NCBI RefSeq assembly: GCF_000472525.1
Contig: NZ_AWZT01000020.1
Span: 1-64,000, forward strand
From: Paraburkholderia dilworthii
GTDB lineage: Bacteria > Pseudomonadota > Gammaproteobacteria > Burkholderiales > Burkholderiaceae
Direction of reading: 5' to 3'
DNA length: 64,000 bases
Within the stretch, counting starts at the first letter, position 1; each line of letters begins with the position of its first letter. The translations under genes and the position numbers were made by a program. The notes beneath the pieces were generated by a model. It was not told where the DNA came from. It saw only the letters and a list, made by a program, of their open reading frames with translations, and did not search any database. Below are positions 27,176 through 36,164 of this stretch, piece after piece.

Positions 27176-27450
27176 CGGTTCGGAACACCACAACACGCCG
27201 TCCCCAGCGATTGTTGGCGGTTCCTTCACTCCCTGAACCATCACCGGCCGAGGGGCGCCGTTCAAAGTGACTTTGAGCGGCTCGGTTCGATCCGCTTCCG
27301 TCTTGACCCTGCCGAATTGGATGCCGAAAACCAACCATTAGAGACGCAATTTCATATCTCATTTACTGTTTTTGTATGATGTGACGTTATCGCCTCAAGG
27401 CGGAGTGGAACAAGGAACGATTCGCCCCCTAACTGCAGCACGTTCTATAT
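27176..27450. other. Short gap upstream of the TOPRIM gene
   Basis: 275 bp with no gene. The AT-rich part near 27355-27385, with TTGTATGATGTGAC, could hold a promoter for the gene at 27451, but no standard box pair was assigned. Confidence 0.25.
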
Positions 27451-28779
27451 ATGATCGACGCCAACCAACCAAATACAGAAGAGCAGAGCACCTCTACGAC
27501 TGAGGTACCAGTGCCGGGATTCAGCAAGTCGCTACTACACCTTGAGTTTTTGTATCGCCACGACTGGGTAGTCTCGGAGGTTATTTCGGAGCTTCAAGAC
27601 TGTCTGCAGAAGCTCGGAGCCGACCCCACGCAGCTTAACGCTGTCCTGAGTCTTTCGAGGATTTTGAAGGAGGAATCGGATCCGGCCGTGTGTGATCATG
27701 TTTTCGATCTCATTGCGCAAACCTATCCTGGTGACTCTGAATACCCTGCTGACCTTTGGCTTGCTGACTCAGGGACTCCGGTTCTCCTGGAACTTCTGGA
27801 TGTGGTCGTCCCATTCAAGCGCATGGACGACATACCGAGGCTCATCGGCATGCTCATGTGGGACCTATTTCAAATTCCGAGCCATATTCTCATGCTGGTA
27901 AGGAAGCACGATTGGGACGAGTTCTGGAATACCGCGAATGCACGCTTCGACATACGTGGTGAATACGATCCGATGATCCGCGCCCAGTGGGCAATGTGTT
28001 CCGAAGCGTTTGGTGGCGTTCGCGCGGAATCGCCGCTCCCGACTGAGGTGCGGAAGGAGTTAAGGGCGTTACGAGACTCACAGAACGCCAATGCCCAACC
28101 TGTGCTGTATGTGGAGGGAAAGACTGATCGCATGATCTTGGAAGTGGCGTACGAAAAACTGTACGGCGGACAGCCTAGGCCCTTCCATATACGAGAGTGC
28201 GACGTTGTCGGTGATGATCAAGGAGGTGCAGGTGGCGCACACGTGTTGGGTCTTTTGATTTCTGGGATCCGCCCAGACAGTCCTCATGCCGCTCTAGCGC
28301 TGTTTGACAACGACAAAGAAGGCATCGACGTCTACAACAAACTGCCGGCGTATTTCGTCGATCGCCACGAACCCAAGTATCACCCAGGGAAAGTCTCGAG
28401 GGGTGGTAGGGCTGCTGCTTTGCTACTTCCTGTGCCTGCTGGGCGGGAGGCATATGCCAAGCTACTCAATCTGCCGATCGAATTCATGTTCAGCGATGAA
28501 GACCTTGCTAAGCGCACTCACGACGAAAGAGGATTGGATCTGAAGTTCCCCGATTTGGAGATCCGGGTTCGGCGTCACGGAAATCCAATAATTGAAACTC
28601 GCAAGAGTGATCTTGTTGAGACGCGCGAGGTCATTGGCGGCAAGCTAGTGTTCGCTACTGAAATAGTCCCACTGCTGCCTAGCGAGAGCTTCAAGGCTTT
28701 TGAGAAGCTGTTTTGGATCGTGCAAGATATCTTATTGACCGAACTGCGGCCAAGACGCACAAGAGCCATTGCAGCATAA
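27451..28779 (+). CDS. Orphan TOPRIM-domain protein
   Basis: 442 residues. The N-terminal 205 residues are helical and of unknown family. A TOPRIM fold starts near 215: PVLYVEGKTDRMILE gives the conserved Glu (E222), and HAALALFDNDKEG gives the DxD pair (D286, D288). The C-terminal 150 residues are unassigned. TOPRIM domains bind metal and cut or join DNA in OLD nucleases, topoisomerases and primases, and DUF4435-like TOPRIM effectors occur in defence. Here no ATPase domain precedes it in the same protein and the nearest ATPase gene (OLD) lies 4 kb away. No strong ribosome-binding site precedes the ATG. Function as a nuclease is inferred. Confidence 0.65.
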   Translation: MIDANQPNTEEQSTSTTEVPVPGFSKSLLHLEFLYRHDWVVSEVISELQDCLQKLGADPTQLNAVLSLSRILKEESDPAVCDHVFDLIAQTYPGDSEYPADLWLADSGTPVLLELLDVVVPFKRMDDIPRLIGMLMWDLFQIPSHILMLVRKHDWDEFWNTANARFDIRGEYDPMIRAQWAMCSEAFGGVRAESPLPTEVRKELRALRDSQNANAQPVLYVEGKTDRMILEVAYEKLYGGQPRPFHIRECDVVGDDQGGAGGAHVLGLLISGIRPDSPHAALALFDNDKEGIDVYNKLPAYFVDRHEPKYHPGKVSRGGRAAALLLPVPAGREAYAKLLNLPIEFMFSDEDLAKRTHDERGLDLKFPDLEIRVRRHGNPIIETRKSDLVETREVIGGKLVFATEIVPLLPSESFKAFEKLFWIVQDILLTELRPRRTRAIAA

Positions 28780-29007
28780 GACCGAAACCGGAATCACTTT
28801 CGGCGGAATATCGCTCTGTCGTCCAGAACTTCGTCGATTTTCTGGAACTCATCTTCGGCGATCAGGCGATTTCGGATATGTTGGTGGCTGCCGTGCAGCA
28901 CGTCAAAGAGATGCACGGCGACGTCAAACGTCTGTGAGGCAAGCTGTACGGGAAGGGAAAGAACCTCACCACTTCATCCATCGCGCGGATGAACCTGTTC
29001 CGGCATG

Positions 29008-30588
29008 GAAAAAGTCGTTTTTTGGTTTAGGGCGCGAGCTTTAGCAGTACGTTTCGAGTTGACGCGTTCAGCGAGGCGCCGCTCTTGCAACGTGCGACGC
29101 CCCCCGTTTCTCGTCAAGTTGCTGCCTGCTTAGCTTCAGGCGTGAGCCACTTGGCCATTCTTCGCAGATTTTGTGCAGTTGCTGCCAGCAGAAACTCATC
29201 ATGAGCACCGCTTGGACCTCGCAGTCGCAAGCGATCGAGTTTGAGGATGCGCTTGAGGTGCGCGAAGAGCATTTCCACCTTCTTTCGCTGCCGTCGAGAC
29301 TGTTTGTATTCTGGGGTTGTCGCGATGCGTCTCGCTTCATCACGTGCGGCTTCATGGATGCTGCGCGTGATTTTGCGAAACGACATATTCGGGCAGCATT
29401 GGTTCTTCATCGAACATCGGTTGCAGTTCTTTTCGCTCGATCGATACACGATAGTGTCAGCTTTCGTGACGTACGTGCGTGGATTCTTCAGTGGACGCCA
29501 GTCGCTGCGTAGCGCGTTCCCTGCGGGACATCGATACTCGTTGGCCTCTTCATCCCAGATGAATTCGCTACGGGAGAACGTATTGTCCTTGCGCTCTGTT
29601 TTATCCCAGACTGAAACGTGTGGCTCAATGTGCTTCTGTTCAACCATCCAGCCAAGCAGCGCTGCTGTGCCGTACGCGGTGTCACCTACCAGTCGGCGAG
29701 GTTTCAGGCCTCGTTGGTGTTCAACACGATCGATCATTGTTCTGGTTGATTCAACCTCTTGTGACCGGTTCGCCGGCGTCGCTTCGACATCCACAATGAT
29801 TCCTGCCTGCAGATCAATCAGGTAATTCGTCGAGTAGGCAAAGAACGCGGGACCACCCGGTGCGGCCGTCCATCGTGCTGCAGGATCGGTCAGGGATATC
29901 TTCTTTGGAGGCGTCGGTGAGGCTGCTGGTTCGGACGTATCTGCTTCCACCGGATTGGTTTGTTCCAGTGCCTTAAGATATTCCCGCACAGCGCGGCTCT
30001 GGCCGTCGGCGCGTCTCCAGTCGATAGGTTCGGTTCCCGGCACTCCGCGCGCAGGACTCGCGTCCGCTCTGATGATGCTTGCGTCAATGGCGAATCCCTC
30101 GCCCTTGACGAGCCCCTCGACCATGCAGCGACTCAACACTGATTCGAATACGTGACGTAGCAGATCGCTATCGCGGAAGCGCCCGTGACGGTTCTTTGAG
30201 AATGTCGAGTGTTCCGGTACGGCGTCTTCCAGACCCAGGCGGCAGAACCACCGGTATGCCAGGTTCAGATGCACCTCTTCGCATAGGCGTCGCTCGGATC
30301 GGATGCCAAAGCAGTAACCCACGATCAACATGCGAATCATGAGCTCCGGGTCAATCGATGGACGACCCATTGGGCTGTAGAACGGCGCGAGGTGCTGACG
30401 CAGATCTCGCAGATCAAGGAAGCGATCGATGCCTCTCAACAGGTGCGATTGCGGGACGTGGTTGTCGAGGTTGAACGAGTAGAAGAGCTTGTCCTGTCCG
30501 CTGTCCAGTCGACCCATCATGACGATTCACTCCCGTCGTTTGATGTCTTCCAGGATACCCAACATTCCGCATCCACGGCGACTTTTTC
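29008..30588 (-). mobile_element. Complete IS1182-family insertion sequence
   Basis: The transposase gene at 29114-30520 is flanked by inverted copies of GAAAAAGTCG: 29008-29017 on the plus strand and the complement at 30579-30588. These mark the ends to within a few bases, giving an element of about 1.6 kb. Conservation outside the ten-base core is weak (GGCATGGAAAAAGTCG against ATTTGAAAAAGTCGCC). No target duplication was confirmed. The right end abuts the IS110-type element. Confidence 0.6.
29114..30520 (-). CDS. IS1182-family DDE transposase
   Basis: 468 residues, full length for the family. The N-terminal domain has PMGRPSIDPELMIRMLIVGY and IRSERRLCEEV. The catalytic core has GFAIDASIIRADAS (first Asp), VGDTAYGTA (second Asp) and a C-terminal Glu in KKVEMLFAHLKRIL. 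The zinc-like cysteine group CNRCSMKNQCCP lies between them, as usual in IS1182. No stop or frameshift interrupts it, so it may be active. It is distinct from the relic at the left edge of the window. Confidence 0.92.
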   Translation of the reverse strand: MMGRLDSGQDKLFYSFNLDNHVPQSHLLRGIDRFLDLRDLRQHLAPFYSPMGRPSIDPELMIRMLIVGYCFGIRSERRLCEEVHLNLAYRWFCRLGLEDAVPEHSTFSKNRHGRFRDSDLLRHVFESVLSRCMVEGLVKGEGFAIDASIIRADASPARGVPGTEPIDWRRADGQSRAVREYLKALEQTNPVEADTSEPAASPTPPKKISLTDPAARWTAAPGGPAFFAYSTNYLIDLQAGIIVDVEATPANRSQEVESTRTMIDRVEHQRGLKPRRLVGDTAYGTAALLGWMVEQKHIEPHVSVWDKTERKDNTFSRSEFIWDEEANEYRCPAGNALRSDWRPLKNPRTYVTKADTIVYRSSEKNCNRCSMKNQCCPNMSFRKITRSIHEAARDEARRIATTPEYKQSRRQRKKVEMLFAHLKRILKLDRLRLRGPSGAHDEFLLAATAQNLRRMAKWLTPEAKQAAT

Positions 30589-30688
30589 AAATGTGAGGGA
30601 CTTCCCCATCCCGAGGCGACGTTGAGTCGCGCGGCATCGAGTGCCAGGATTGAGGTGTCAGCCGTCAATCTGAACAGGAGGGGAAGTC

Positions 30689-31759
30689 ATGAACCAGCTT
30701 ACTACCGTCGGTATCGACCTGGCAAAGGATGTCTTTGCAGTCTGTGTTCTCGACGTGACGGGTGCCGTCATTGAACGACGCGTGTTGCGACGCGATGCGT
30801 TTATGAAGTGGGCCGAACGGCTGTCCTCATGCCGCGTTGCAATGGAGGCCTGTGGCTCAGCCCATCACTGGGGCCGGTGGTTTTCAGCACGCGGTCACAC
30901 GGCGTGTCTCATCGCAGCCGAGTTTGTCAAACCGTTCAGGCTCGGCGGCAAGAACGATGCGGCCGACGCCGAAGCGATCGCCATCGCGGCCCGCCAGCCG
31001 ACCATGCGGTTCGTTGCAATCAAGTCTGTCGAGCAGCAGGCGATTCTTGCCTGGCACAGTGTGCGAGCAGGCTGGCAGGAAGAGCGCACGGCATTGTTGA
31101 ACCGGACACGCGGGTTGCTCGCTGAATTTGGCGTGGTGATCGCGCGCTCTGCGGACCGGCTTCTTGCCGCATTGCCTGGTCTGGTCGAAGACGCCAGACT
31201 GCCTGACCCGGTGCGCACCATGTTGCTGGAAGTGCGTGAGCAACTGGTCGCGCTAAATGCACGGCTTGCCGGCTGCGACAGGCAGATTGCCAGTCACGCG
31301 CGCAGCAGTGACGTCGCACGGCGTGCCAGCGAACTCCTTGGCGTCGGCCCTGTGACGGCAAGTGCGCTGGCCGCTGCGGTTCCTGATGCAAAGGTCTTCC
31401 GCAATGGCCGGCAATTTGGTGCCTGGCTGGGCCTGACGCCACGACAGCACAGTTCAGGCGGCAGGATACGACTGGGGCACATCAGCTTGCGCGGTAACGT
31501 GTATCTACGAACGCTGCTTGTTCAGGGAGCGCGAAGTACGTTGCAGTCAGCGCTGCGTGGTGACCCCGCGCACGCAGGCCGTCTGCAGCGGTGGATCAGG
31601 CAGCTACACGAGCGGAAGGGTTACTACAAGACGCTGATCGCGATCGCCAACAAACACGCCCGAATGCTGTGGGCGATGCTCGCCAGGGGCGAGCGCTACG
31701 ATGCTGATGCGTGGCAGCGTCACCCCATGAATCTATCTGTACGACCTGCAACGGCATGA
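30689..31759 (+). CDS. IS110-family (IS1111-group-like) DEDD transposase
   Basis: 356 residues, intact. The N-terminal DEDD RuvC-like domain has VGIDLAKDVFAVCV and VAMEACGSAHHW, then GGKNDAADAEAIAIAAR. The C-terminal Transposase_20 domain has ELLGVGPVTASALAAAVPD, FGAWLGLTPRQHSSGG and RGNVYLRTLL, with the serine nucleophile region. A strong AGGAGGGGAAG ribosome-binding site precedes the ATG. In this family a structured non-coding RNA from the element guides target choice. In the IS1111 group it is encoded downstream of the gene, here within about 31760-32100. The element ends were not located. Confidence 0.9.
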   Translation: MNQLTTVGIDLAKDVFAVCVLDVTGAVIERRVLRRDAFMKWAERLSSCRVAMEACGSAHHWGRWFSARGHTACLIAAEFVKPFRLGGKNDAADAEAIAIAARQPTMRFVAIKSVEQQAILAWHSVRAGWQEERTALLNRTRGLLAEFGVVIARSADRLLAALPGLVEDARLPDPVRTMLLEVREQLVALNARLAGCDRQIASHARSSDVARRASELLGVGPVTASALAAAVPDAKVFRNGRQFGAWLGLTPRQHSSGGRIRLGHISLRGNVYLRTLLVQGARSTLQSALRGDPAHAGRLQRWIRQLHERKGYYKTLIAIANKHARMLWAMLARGERYDADAWQRHPMNLSVRPATA

Positions 31760-32158
31760 CCGCCTCACTTTGAAACTCAACTACTGCTCGACGCGATAGC
31801 AAAACGAGGTTGGACCGAACGGGAGAAGAACCCGACGATTCTGTTGGCGAGTCATTACCGCACGCAACGCATCGCTGCATGCCTGATCGCCGGTTTTCAA
31901 ATAGGGTTCTCCTGTGCGGCTCATATCGTGGCCCGCCTAGTACGTTCCGGGCAACAAGGCCGTTTGCAAAGACGCAGTCTATTCCTTGGTTTGCATTGCA
32001 AAACAGCAGTGGAAGAAATCGGAGAACTGTCATGGCCTAGCAACCAACGGGGCCACCTGCGTCCGCGCCCGGCATTGGCTGACATCCACAAGCAACCGAG
32101 CTTGACTCTCGGGGGAAGTCCTTGCAAACAGAATCGGCCGTGTACGGAAATTCGCCGA
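31760..32158. other. Region downstream of the IS110-type transposase
   Basis: About 400 bp with no supported gene. If the transposase belongs to the IS1111 group, its guide RNA (seekRNA) and the right subterminal repeat should lie in the first 100-200 bp. I could not define the repeats or the RNA structure by eye. The remainder may be pre-existing island DNA. Confidence 0.3.
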
Positions 32159-32467
32159 TCAGCCTGATTGAAGGTTGGCTACGCAATCGTTGATTGCCTG
32201 TGCGAACCGTGGATTGGATAAATCGATACCGACACGCGCTAGCGAAAGCAACAATTGCTCGACGCCTTCAACAACCCCTACGATGCGTCCGTTTTCGACG
32301 GGATCACTAAAGCTGGGGAGCGCTTCCGGCAAGTCGGATTCGATACTTGCGATTCCGTCTTCAACCCTGAGATCGATTCCGAACGGTAGCAAGAATTCTC
32401 GAGTCTTGTTCATATCGGCGATCTCCACGTCGTCAGGCGGCCTCATTGTCGACGATCTCGGGACCAC
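32159..32467 (-). CDS. Small unknown protein
   Basis: 102 residues, acidic, soluble, no motif recognised. The likely start is the internal ATG at MNKTREFLLPFG (residue 19), since the first residues are of poor protein character. It ends after IDLSNPRFAQAINDCVANL. It lies 32 bp downstream of another small minus-strand gene, so the two may be co-transcribed. Small acidic pairs like this in islands are sometimes immunity proteins, but nothing in the sequence proves it. Confidence 0.5.
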   Translation of the reverse strand: MVPRSSTMRPPDDVEIADMNKTREFLLPFGIDLRVEDGIASIESDLPEALPSFSDPVENGRIVGVVEGVEQLLLSLARVGIDLSNPRFAQAINDCVANLQSG

Positions 32468-32499
32468 CGTCGACTGACCGAAGCTGGCCGACGTGGAAA

Positions 32500-32946
32500 C
32501 TACAGGCCGAGAATCGTGACACAGCTATGCCCGTACTGATTGTCACTGGTCCACATCTCCATTTGCGATATCAGCGCGCCGAGGACGACACAGTTCTTGT
32601 TCAGATTCTCAGTAAATCTTTCTTTTGAATCGGTGAAGAGGAAGCCGATCCGCTCCAGCATGGCCGGTCTGAAGGTCTCGACTCCCAGCCCGCTTCGGAT
32701 GTCCGCAAGGGCTTTGACTATCTTTACCCAGTCATGCGTGCTGATTTGAGTGAAAGCGTAGTGATCGTAAGTCGGCTCGTATTTTTCGATCGTCGGTTCG
32801 ATATACCCAAACACCTCTTCCTCGAAGAACAACGAACCATCGTTCCAGCATCTATTTGCGTAGGCGCCTGCCATGACTTCGACATAGGCGGTACCTTCCA
32901 GCGATGCGCGGTCTGTGATCGCCCGGAACGGGTAAGCCGAACGCAT
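32500..32946 (-). CDS. Small unknown protein
   Basis: 148 residues, soluble, rich in acidic and aromatic residues (GSLFFEEEVFGYIEPTIEKY, YDHYAFTQISTHDW). No family was recognised. The amino-acid pattern and an AGGAGGTCAAAT ribosome-binding site six bases before the ATG support a real gene. It is followed at short distance by the 102-residue gene on the same strand. The composition resembles SMI1/KNR4- or Imm-type immunity proteins in a general way, but no signature is present. Confidence 0.58.
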   Translation of the reverse strand: MRSAYPFRAITDRASLEGTAYVEVMAGAYANRCWNDGSLFFEEEVFGYIEPTIEKYEPTYDHYAFTQISTHDWVKIVKALADIRSGLGVETFRPAMLERIGFLFTDSKERFTENLNKNCVVLGALISQMEMWTSDNQYGHSCVTILGL

Positions 32947-33010
32947 TGATTTGACCTCCTCGATAATGTACGGATCTGGATTGTCAGCGATCCAGCCAGC
33001 GACGTCGAAC

Positions 33011-33158
33011 GGCCGTGGCCGTGTGAAAACGCGGGTTTAATGCGGCATCCTGAGAAATCGACCCTTCAGATCGCGCTGGATTGACTTGCTTGCCACTCGA
33101 GAATGGTAAAGCGACACCCGAAAACTGAGTACTTTCGCGTTTTCACACGGCCTCGGCC
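33011..33158. mobile_element. 148-bp MITE-like element with 23-bp inverted repeats
   Basis: GGCCGTGGCCGTGTGAAAAC (continuing GCG) at 33011-33033 is mirrored at 33136-33158 with one mismatch in 23. The 100 bp between hold no ORF. The same terminal sequence, at about 19 of 23 positions, follows the IS1182-type transposase fragment at the left edge of the window (284-306). This makes it a non-autonomous derivative of that kind of IS. No target-site duplication is evident. Confidence 0.6.
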
Positions 33159-33481
33159 GGTTTGCGCCCGAGCCCAGGAACAGCAGCGGACTTCACGTGC
33201 AAAGTTTTGCATGCAAGGCTGGCAGCACGGCAGTGGTCCGGCGCGGGGCTGGGAAGTCGGCGGGCACACGGCTCGACGCTTCGACGATGAAAAGCGCCGC
33301 TGGCTCTCGGCGAGCGGGATCGGACGTTGGGAAAAGCTGGGTGGTTCATGGGGCGGCGGCGAAGGCAGCCAAGGCATATTGCGGCTCATTTTCGAAAGGC
33401 CGAGCGGGCGGACTTTCGACAGAGCGGCGTTAGAATAGCCGCCTGACGAAACGGCGCGACGACAACAAACCGGAGAGGGGC
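33159..33481. other. Upstream region of the GHKL-nuclease gene
   Basis: About 320 bp with no supported gene. TAGAAT at 33431-33436 could be a -10 element about 45 bp before the start, without a good -35. The strong ribosome-binding site GGAGAGGGG (33471-33479) directly precedes the ATG. Confidence 0.35.
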
Positions 33482-35503
33482 ATGGCGGCGAGACAGTACG
33501 TGGTAGAGGTCAAGCCCGATTTTCTTGAAAAGATCACGCGCGCGAAGCCGGTAACAGCCTTGTCCGAACTGATCTGGAACGCGTTCGACGCTGACGCGAA
33601 GAACGTCGATGTGTCCTTGGAGTACAACGACCTCGATACGCTCAGCGCGATCGTGGTGAAGGACGACGGCGACGGGCTTCCTTGGGCAGAAGCGGAAGCT
33701 CGTTTCATCTCCCTTGGCGGCTCCTGGAAAAAGTCCCGTTCGCACACCGGGCTGGGTCGGTTCCTCCACGGGCAGGAAGGGCGCGGGCGATTCAAGGCGT
33801 TCGCACTGGGCCGCGTGGCCGAATGGGCGATCATCTACCGACGCGATGAAAAGCTTTGGACCTACACCATCCACATGTCCGCGATCGATCTCGATCACGT
33901 CAACATCAGCGACGAGACGGAAGTCACGGGGACCGCGAGCACCGGCACCATCCTCACCATCGCCGAGCCCATCAGGGACTTTCGCACCTTCACCACCGAG
34001 GACGGCCGGCAGGAACTGACCGAGGTCTTCGCGCTCTACCTGGCTGACTACGAAGACGCGAAGATCGTGCTCGACGGCACGGCCATCGATCCGGGCGCGG
34101 CCATCGGTGGGCGCAAGTTCTTCAACCTCGCCGACATCGTGATCGACAACAAGCACCACCGGGTGCGTCTGGAAATCGTCGAGTGGAAGACGAACGGCAA
34201 CCGAGCGCTATACCTCTGCAATGAGCAGCGCTTCCCGCTTCTACAGGTCGATCGGCGCTTCCACATCCTCGGGCAGTTCCAGTTCTCTGGCTACCTCGCA
34301 TCACCCTACCTTGATCTAGCGCAGAAAGAAGGGACTGTGGACCTGGCCGAAATGCAGCCGGGCGTCCTCGCTGCGATCAGCGAAGCCCAGCAAACCATCA
34401 AGGATCATTTCCGTGCGCGAGCAGCCGAGGAGGCTCGCTCCGTCGTCGAAGAATGGAAAGACGAGGCGGTCTATCCGTTCAGCGGTGAACCCGCGACGCC
34501 GGTCGAGAAGGTGGAGCGGCAGGTCTTCGACATCGTGGCGGTGAACGTCGCTCGCCACTTGCCGGATTTCGGCACAAGCCAGCCGAAGAATCGGAGGTTC
34601 CAACTCCGTATGCTGCGCCAGGCCATCGAGAGAAGCCCCGAAGACTTGCAGATCATCCTGGACGAGGTATTGCTCCTGCCGAAGAAGCAGCGCGAAGATC
34701 TCGCTCACCTGCTCCGGGACACGTCGCTGTCGGCGATCATTAGCGCTGCAAAGACGGTTGCCGACCGGTTGAAGTTCCTGACCGGCCTGGAAGCGGTGCT
34801 GTTCGACCCCCAACCCAAGAAGCGGTTGAAGGAGCGCTCCCAGTTGCATCGGATCATCGCGCAGAACTGCTGGTTGTTCGGGGAAGAGTTTGGTCTGTCG
34901 GTGGACGATCGGTCGTTGACCGAAGTCTTGATCGCCCATAAGAAGATGCTTGATCCCAGCATTGTCATCGACGCACCGGTGAAGCACATTTCACAAACGC
35001 GCGGCATCGTCGATCTGATGTTGTCGAAAGCCACAAAGCGGCACATCGCCAACAAGTTGACTCACCTCGTGGTCGAACTGAAAGCGCCGAAGGTGGACGT
35101 TGGCGCGGCGGAGATCACGCAGATCGAGAGCTACGCGTTCTCCGTGATGAACGATGAGCGGTTCAGGCAGGTCGGCACGACCTGGGTTTTCTGGGTCGTC
35201 AGCGACGACCTTGCGCCTTACGCTCGGAACCGTGTGCTGGATGAAGCAGGCCTGATCCACACCAAGGACAACCTCTCGATCTACGCCAAGACGTGGGGGC
35301 AGGTCCTCGACGAGAACCGGGCACGGCTGAAGTTTTTCCAAGACGCGCTCGAGGTACAGGTCGATCTCGACTCGTCGCTGAAATACCTGCAGGAGCGCTA
35401 CGCGGCGCATCTCGAGGGCGTGTTCGAGGTGGACGACCCCGAGTCGGAGAAGGAGGCAGAAACCGAGACCGAGACCGACGCGGAAGGCGCCGCGTCGTGC
35501 TGA
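33482..35503 (+). CDS. GHKL (Hsp90/MutL-type) ATPase fused to a C-terminal nuclease domain
   Basis: 673 residues. The N-terminal GHKL ATPase has the N-box ELIWNAFDADA (29-39, with N33), the G1 box DDGDGL (61-66) and a G2-type loop SHTGLGRFLHGQEGRGRF (87-104). The middle is helical. Residues about 480-600 look like a PD-(D/E)XK nuclease: D511 in GIVDLML, then HLVVELKAPK with E532 and K534, then strand WVFWVVSDD. Similar MutL/MORC-like ATPases occur in restriction and defence loci. An ATP-gated clamp with its own nuclease is the natural reading. GC content is higher than in the genes to its left. The end is rich in Glu-Thr repeats and converges on the next gene. Confidence 0.75.
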   Translation: MAARQYVVEVKPDFLEKITRAKPVTALSELIWNAFDADAKNVDVSLEYNDLDTLSAIVVKDDGDGLPWAEAEARFISLGGSWKKSRSHTGLGRFLHGQEGRGRFKAFALGRVAEWAIIYRRDEKLWTYTIHMSAIDLDHVNISDETEVTGTASTGTILTIAEPIRDFRTFTTEDGRQELTEVFALYLADYEDAKIVLDGTAIDPGAAIGGRKFFNLADIVIDNKHHRVRLEIVEWKTNGNRALYLCNEQRFPLLQVDRRFHILGQFQFSGYLASPYLDLAQKEGTVDLAEMQPGVLAAISEAQQTIKDHFRARAAEEARSVVEEWKDEAVYPFSGEPATPVEKVERQVFDIVAVNVARHLPDFGTSQPKNRRFQLRMLRQAIERSPEDLQIILDEVLLLPKKQREDLAHLLRDTSLSAIISAAKTVADRLKFLTGLEAVLFDPQPKKRLKERSQLHRIIAQNCWLFGEEFGLSVDDRSLTEVLIAHKKMLDPSIVIDAPVKHISQTRGIVDLMLSKATKRHIANKLTHLVVELKAPKVDVGAAEITQIESYAFSVMNDERFRQVGTTWVFWVVSDDLAPYARNRVLDEAGLIHTKDNLSIYAKTWGQVLDENRARLKFFQDALEVQVDLDSSLKYLQERYAAHLEGVFEVDDPESEKEAETETETDAEGAASC

Positions 35504-35512
35504 TCCTCCGTC

Positions 35513-36164
35513 CTACATCCCTTCCCTGCGATGGTCATCGGCGTTGTCGAGCATCGTGTTGATCGACTGAAACTTTTCAAGGTAGATCTTCAAGCCGTGA
35601 TTGCCCTTTCGCACGTCGTGCGATGCGGCAATGCCCGCAAGGTCCGCCCGGTCGATCGGATCGTCCTTCCCCTCCGGCCACGAACCAAAGCCGTACACGA
35701 TCAAAAGGGAGGGCGGGGAAAGTCCAGGTTTGTGCTCAGCGTGGTTCTCGTCATACCAGCCCGGCTGGCGCAGGGCGTACATGTCGATCGCGAGGTAGAC
35801 GCGATGGCGCCAATACTCCTCATGGTCCTCGCAGAGCACCTTGTGCGACGGCTCGGTCACGCCTTTTTTGAGCACCTTGTAGGTCTCGATGTGCCGGGCG
35901 GCGGTCAACCAGACCACCCGGTCCGGTCGGGCGTGCTCGCTCCGTCCGTCGTCGGTCAGGGCCGCGTGGGCGCGTTGTAGCGACAGGATGGCCCTGGTCG
36001 AGGTGGTTCTTGCTCTCGCAATCCCGCTGCGGCGTCTTGATGGCAGTCCATGCAATGAAGGCCGATACGCCCATCGCGATAACCGCGACGATGGGCGATG
36101 CGATCGAGGCGATCAGTTTGACCGTCTCCAGCGGGTCGGCGACGACCCCGGTTGGGTCAGCCAT
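35513..36164 (-). pseudogene. Membrane-anchored unknown protein, frameshifted
   Basis: The first part (start ATG at 36164) encodes a hydrophobic segment VKLIASIASPIVAVIAMGVS and then FIAWTAIKT. After about 36030 good protein sequence continues in another frame (TTSTRAILSLQRAHAALT, HIETYKVLKKGVTEPSHKVL, then CEDHEEYWRHRVYLAIDMYAL) to a stop at 35513. Joined across the shift they would give a protein of about 215 residues with one N-terminal membrane anchor and a cytoplasmic domain. The ATG overlaps the stop of the NucS-like gene by eight bases, so the two form an operon. Mutation, sequencing error or programmed frameshift cannot be told apart here. Confidence 0.6.

Noticed and set aside
28780..29007. 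Possible small gene between the TOPRIM gene and the IS1182 element
   Set aside because: Two frames give short stretches with partial protein character (RSVVQNFVDFLELIFGDQAI) but neither has a start signal or a recognisable family; possibly the tail of a gene lost to IS insertion.
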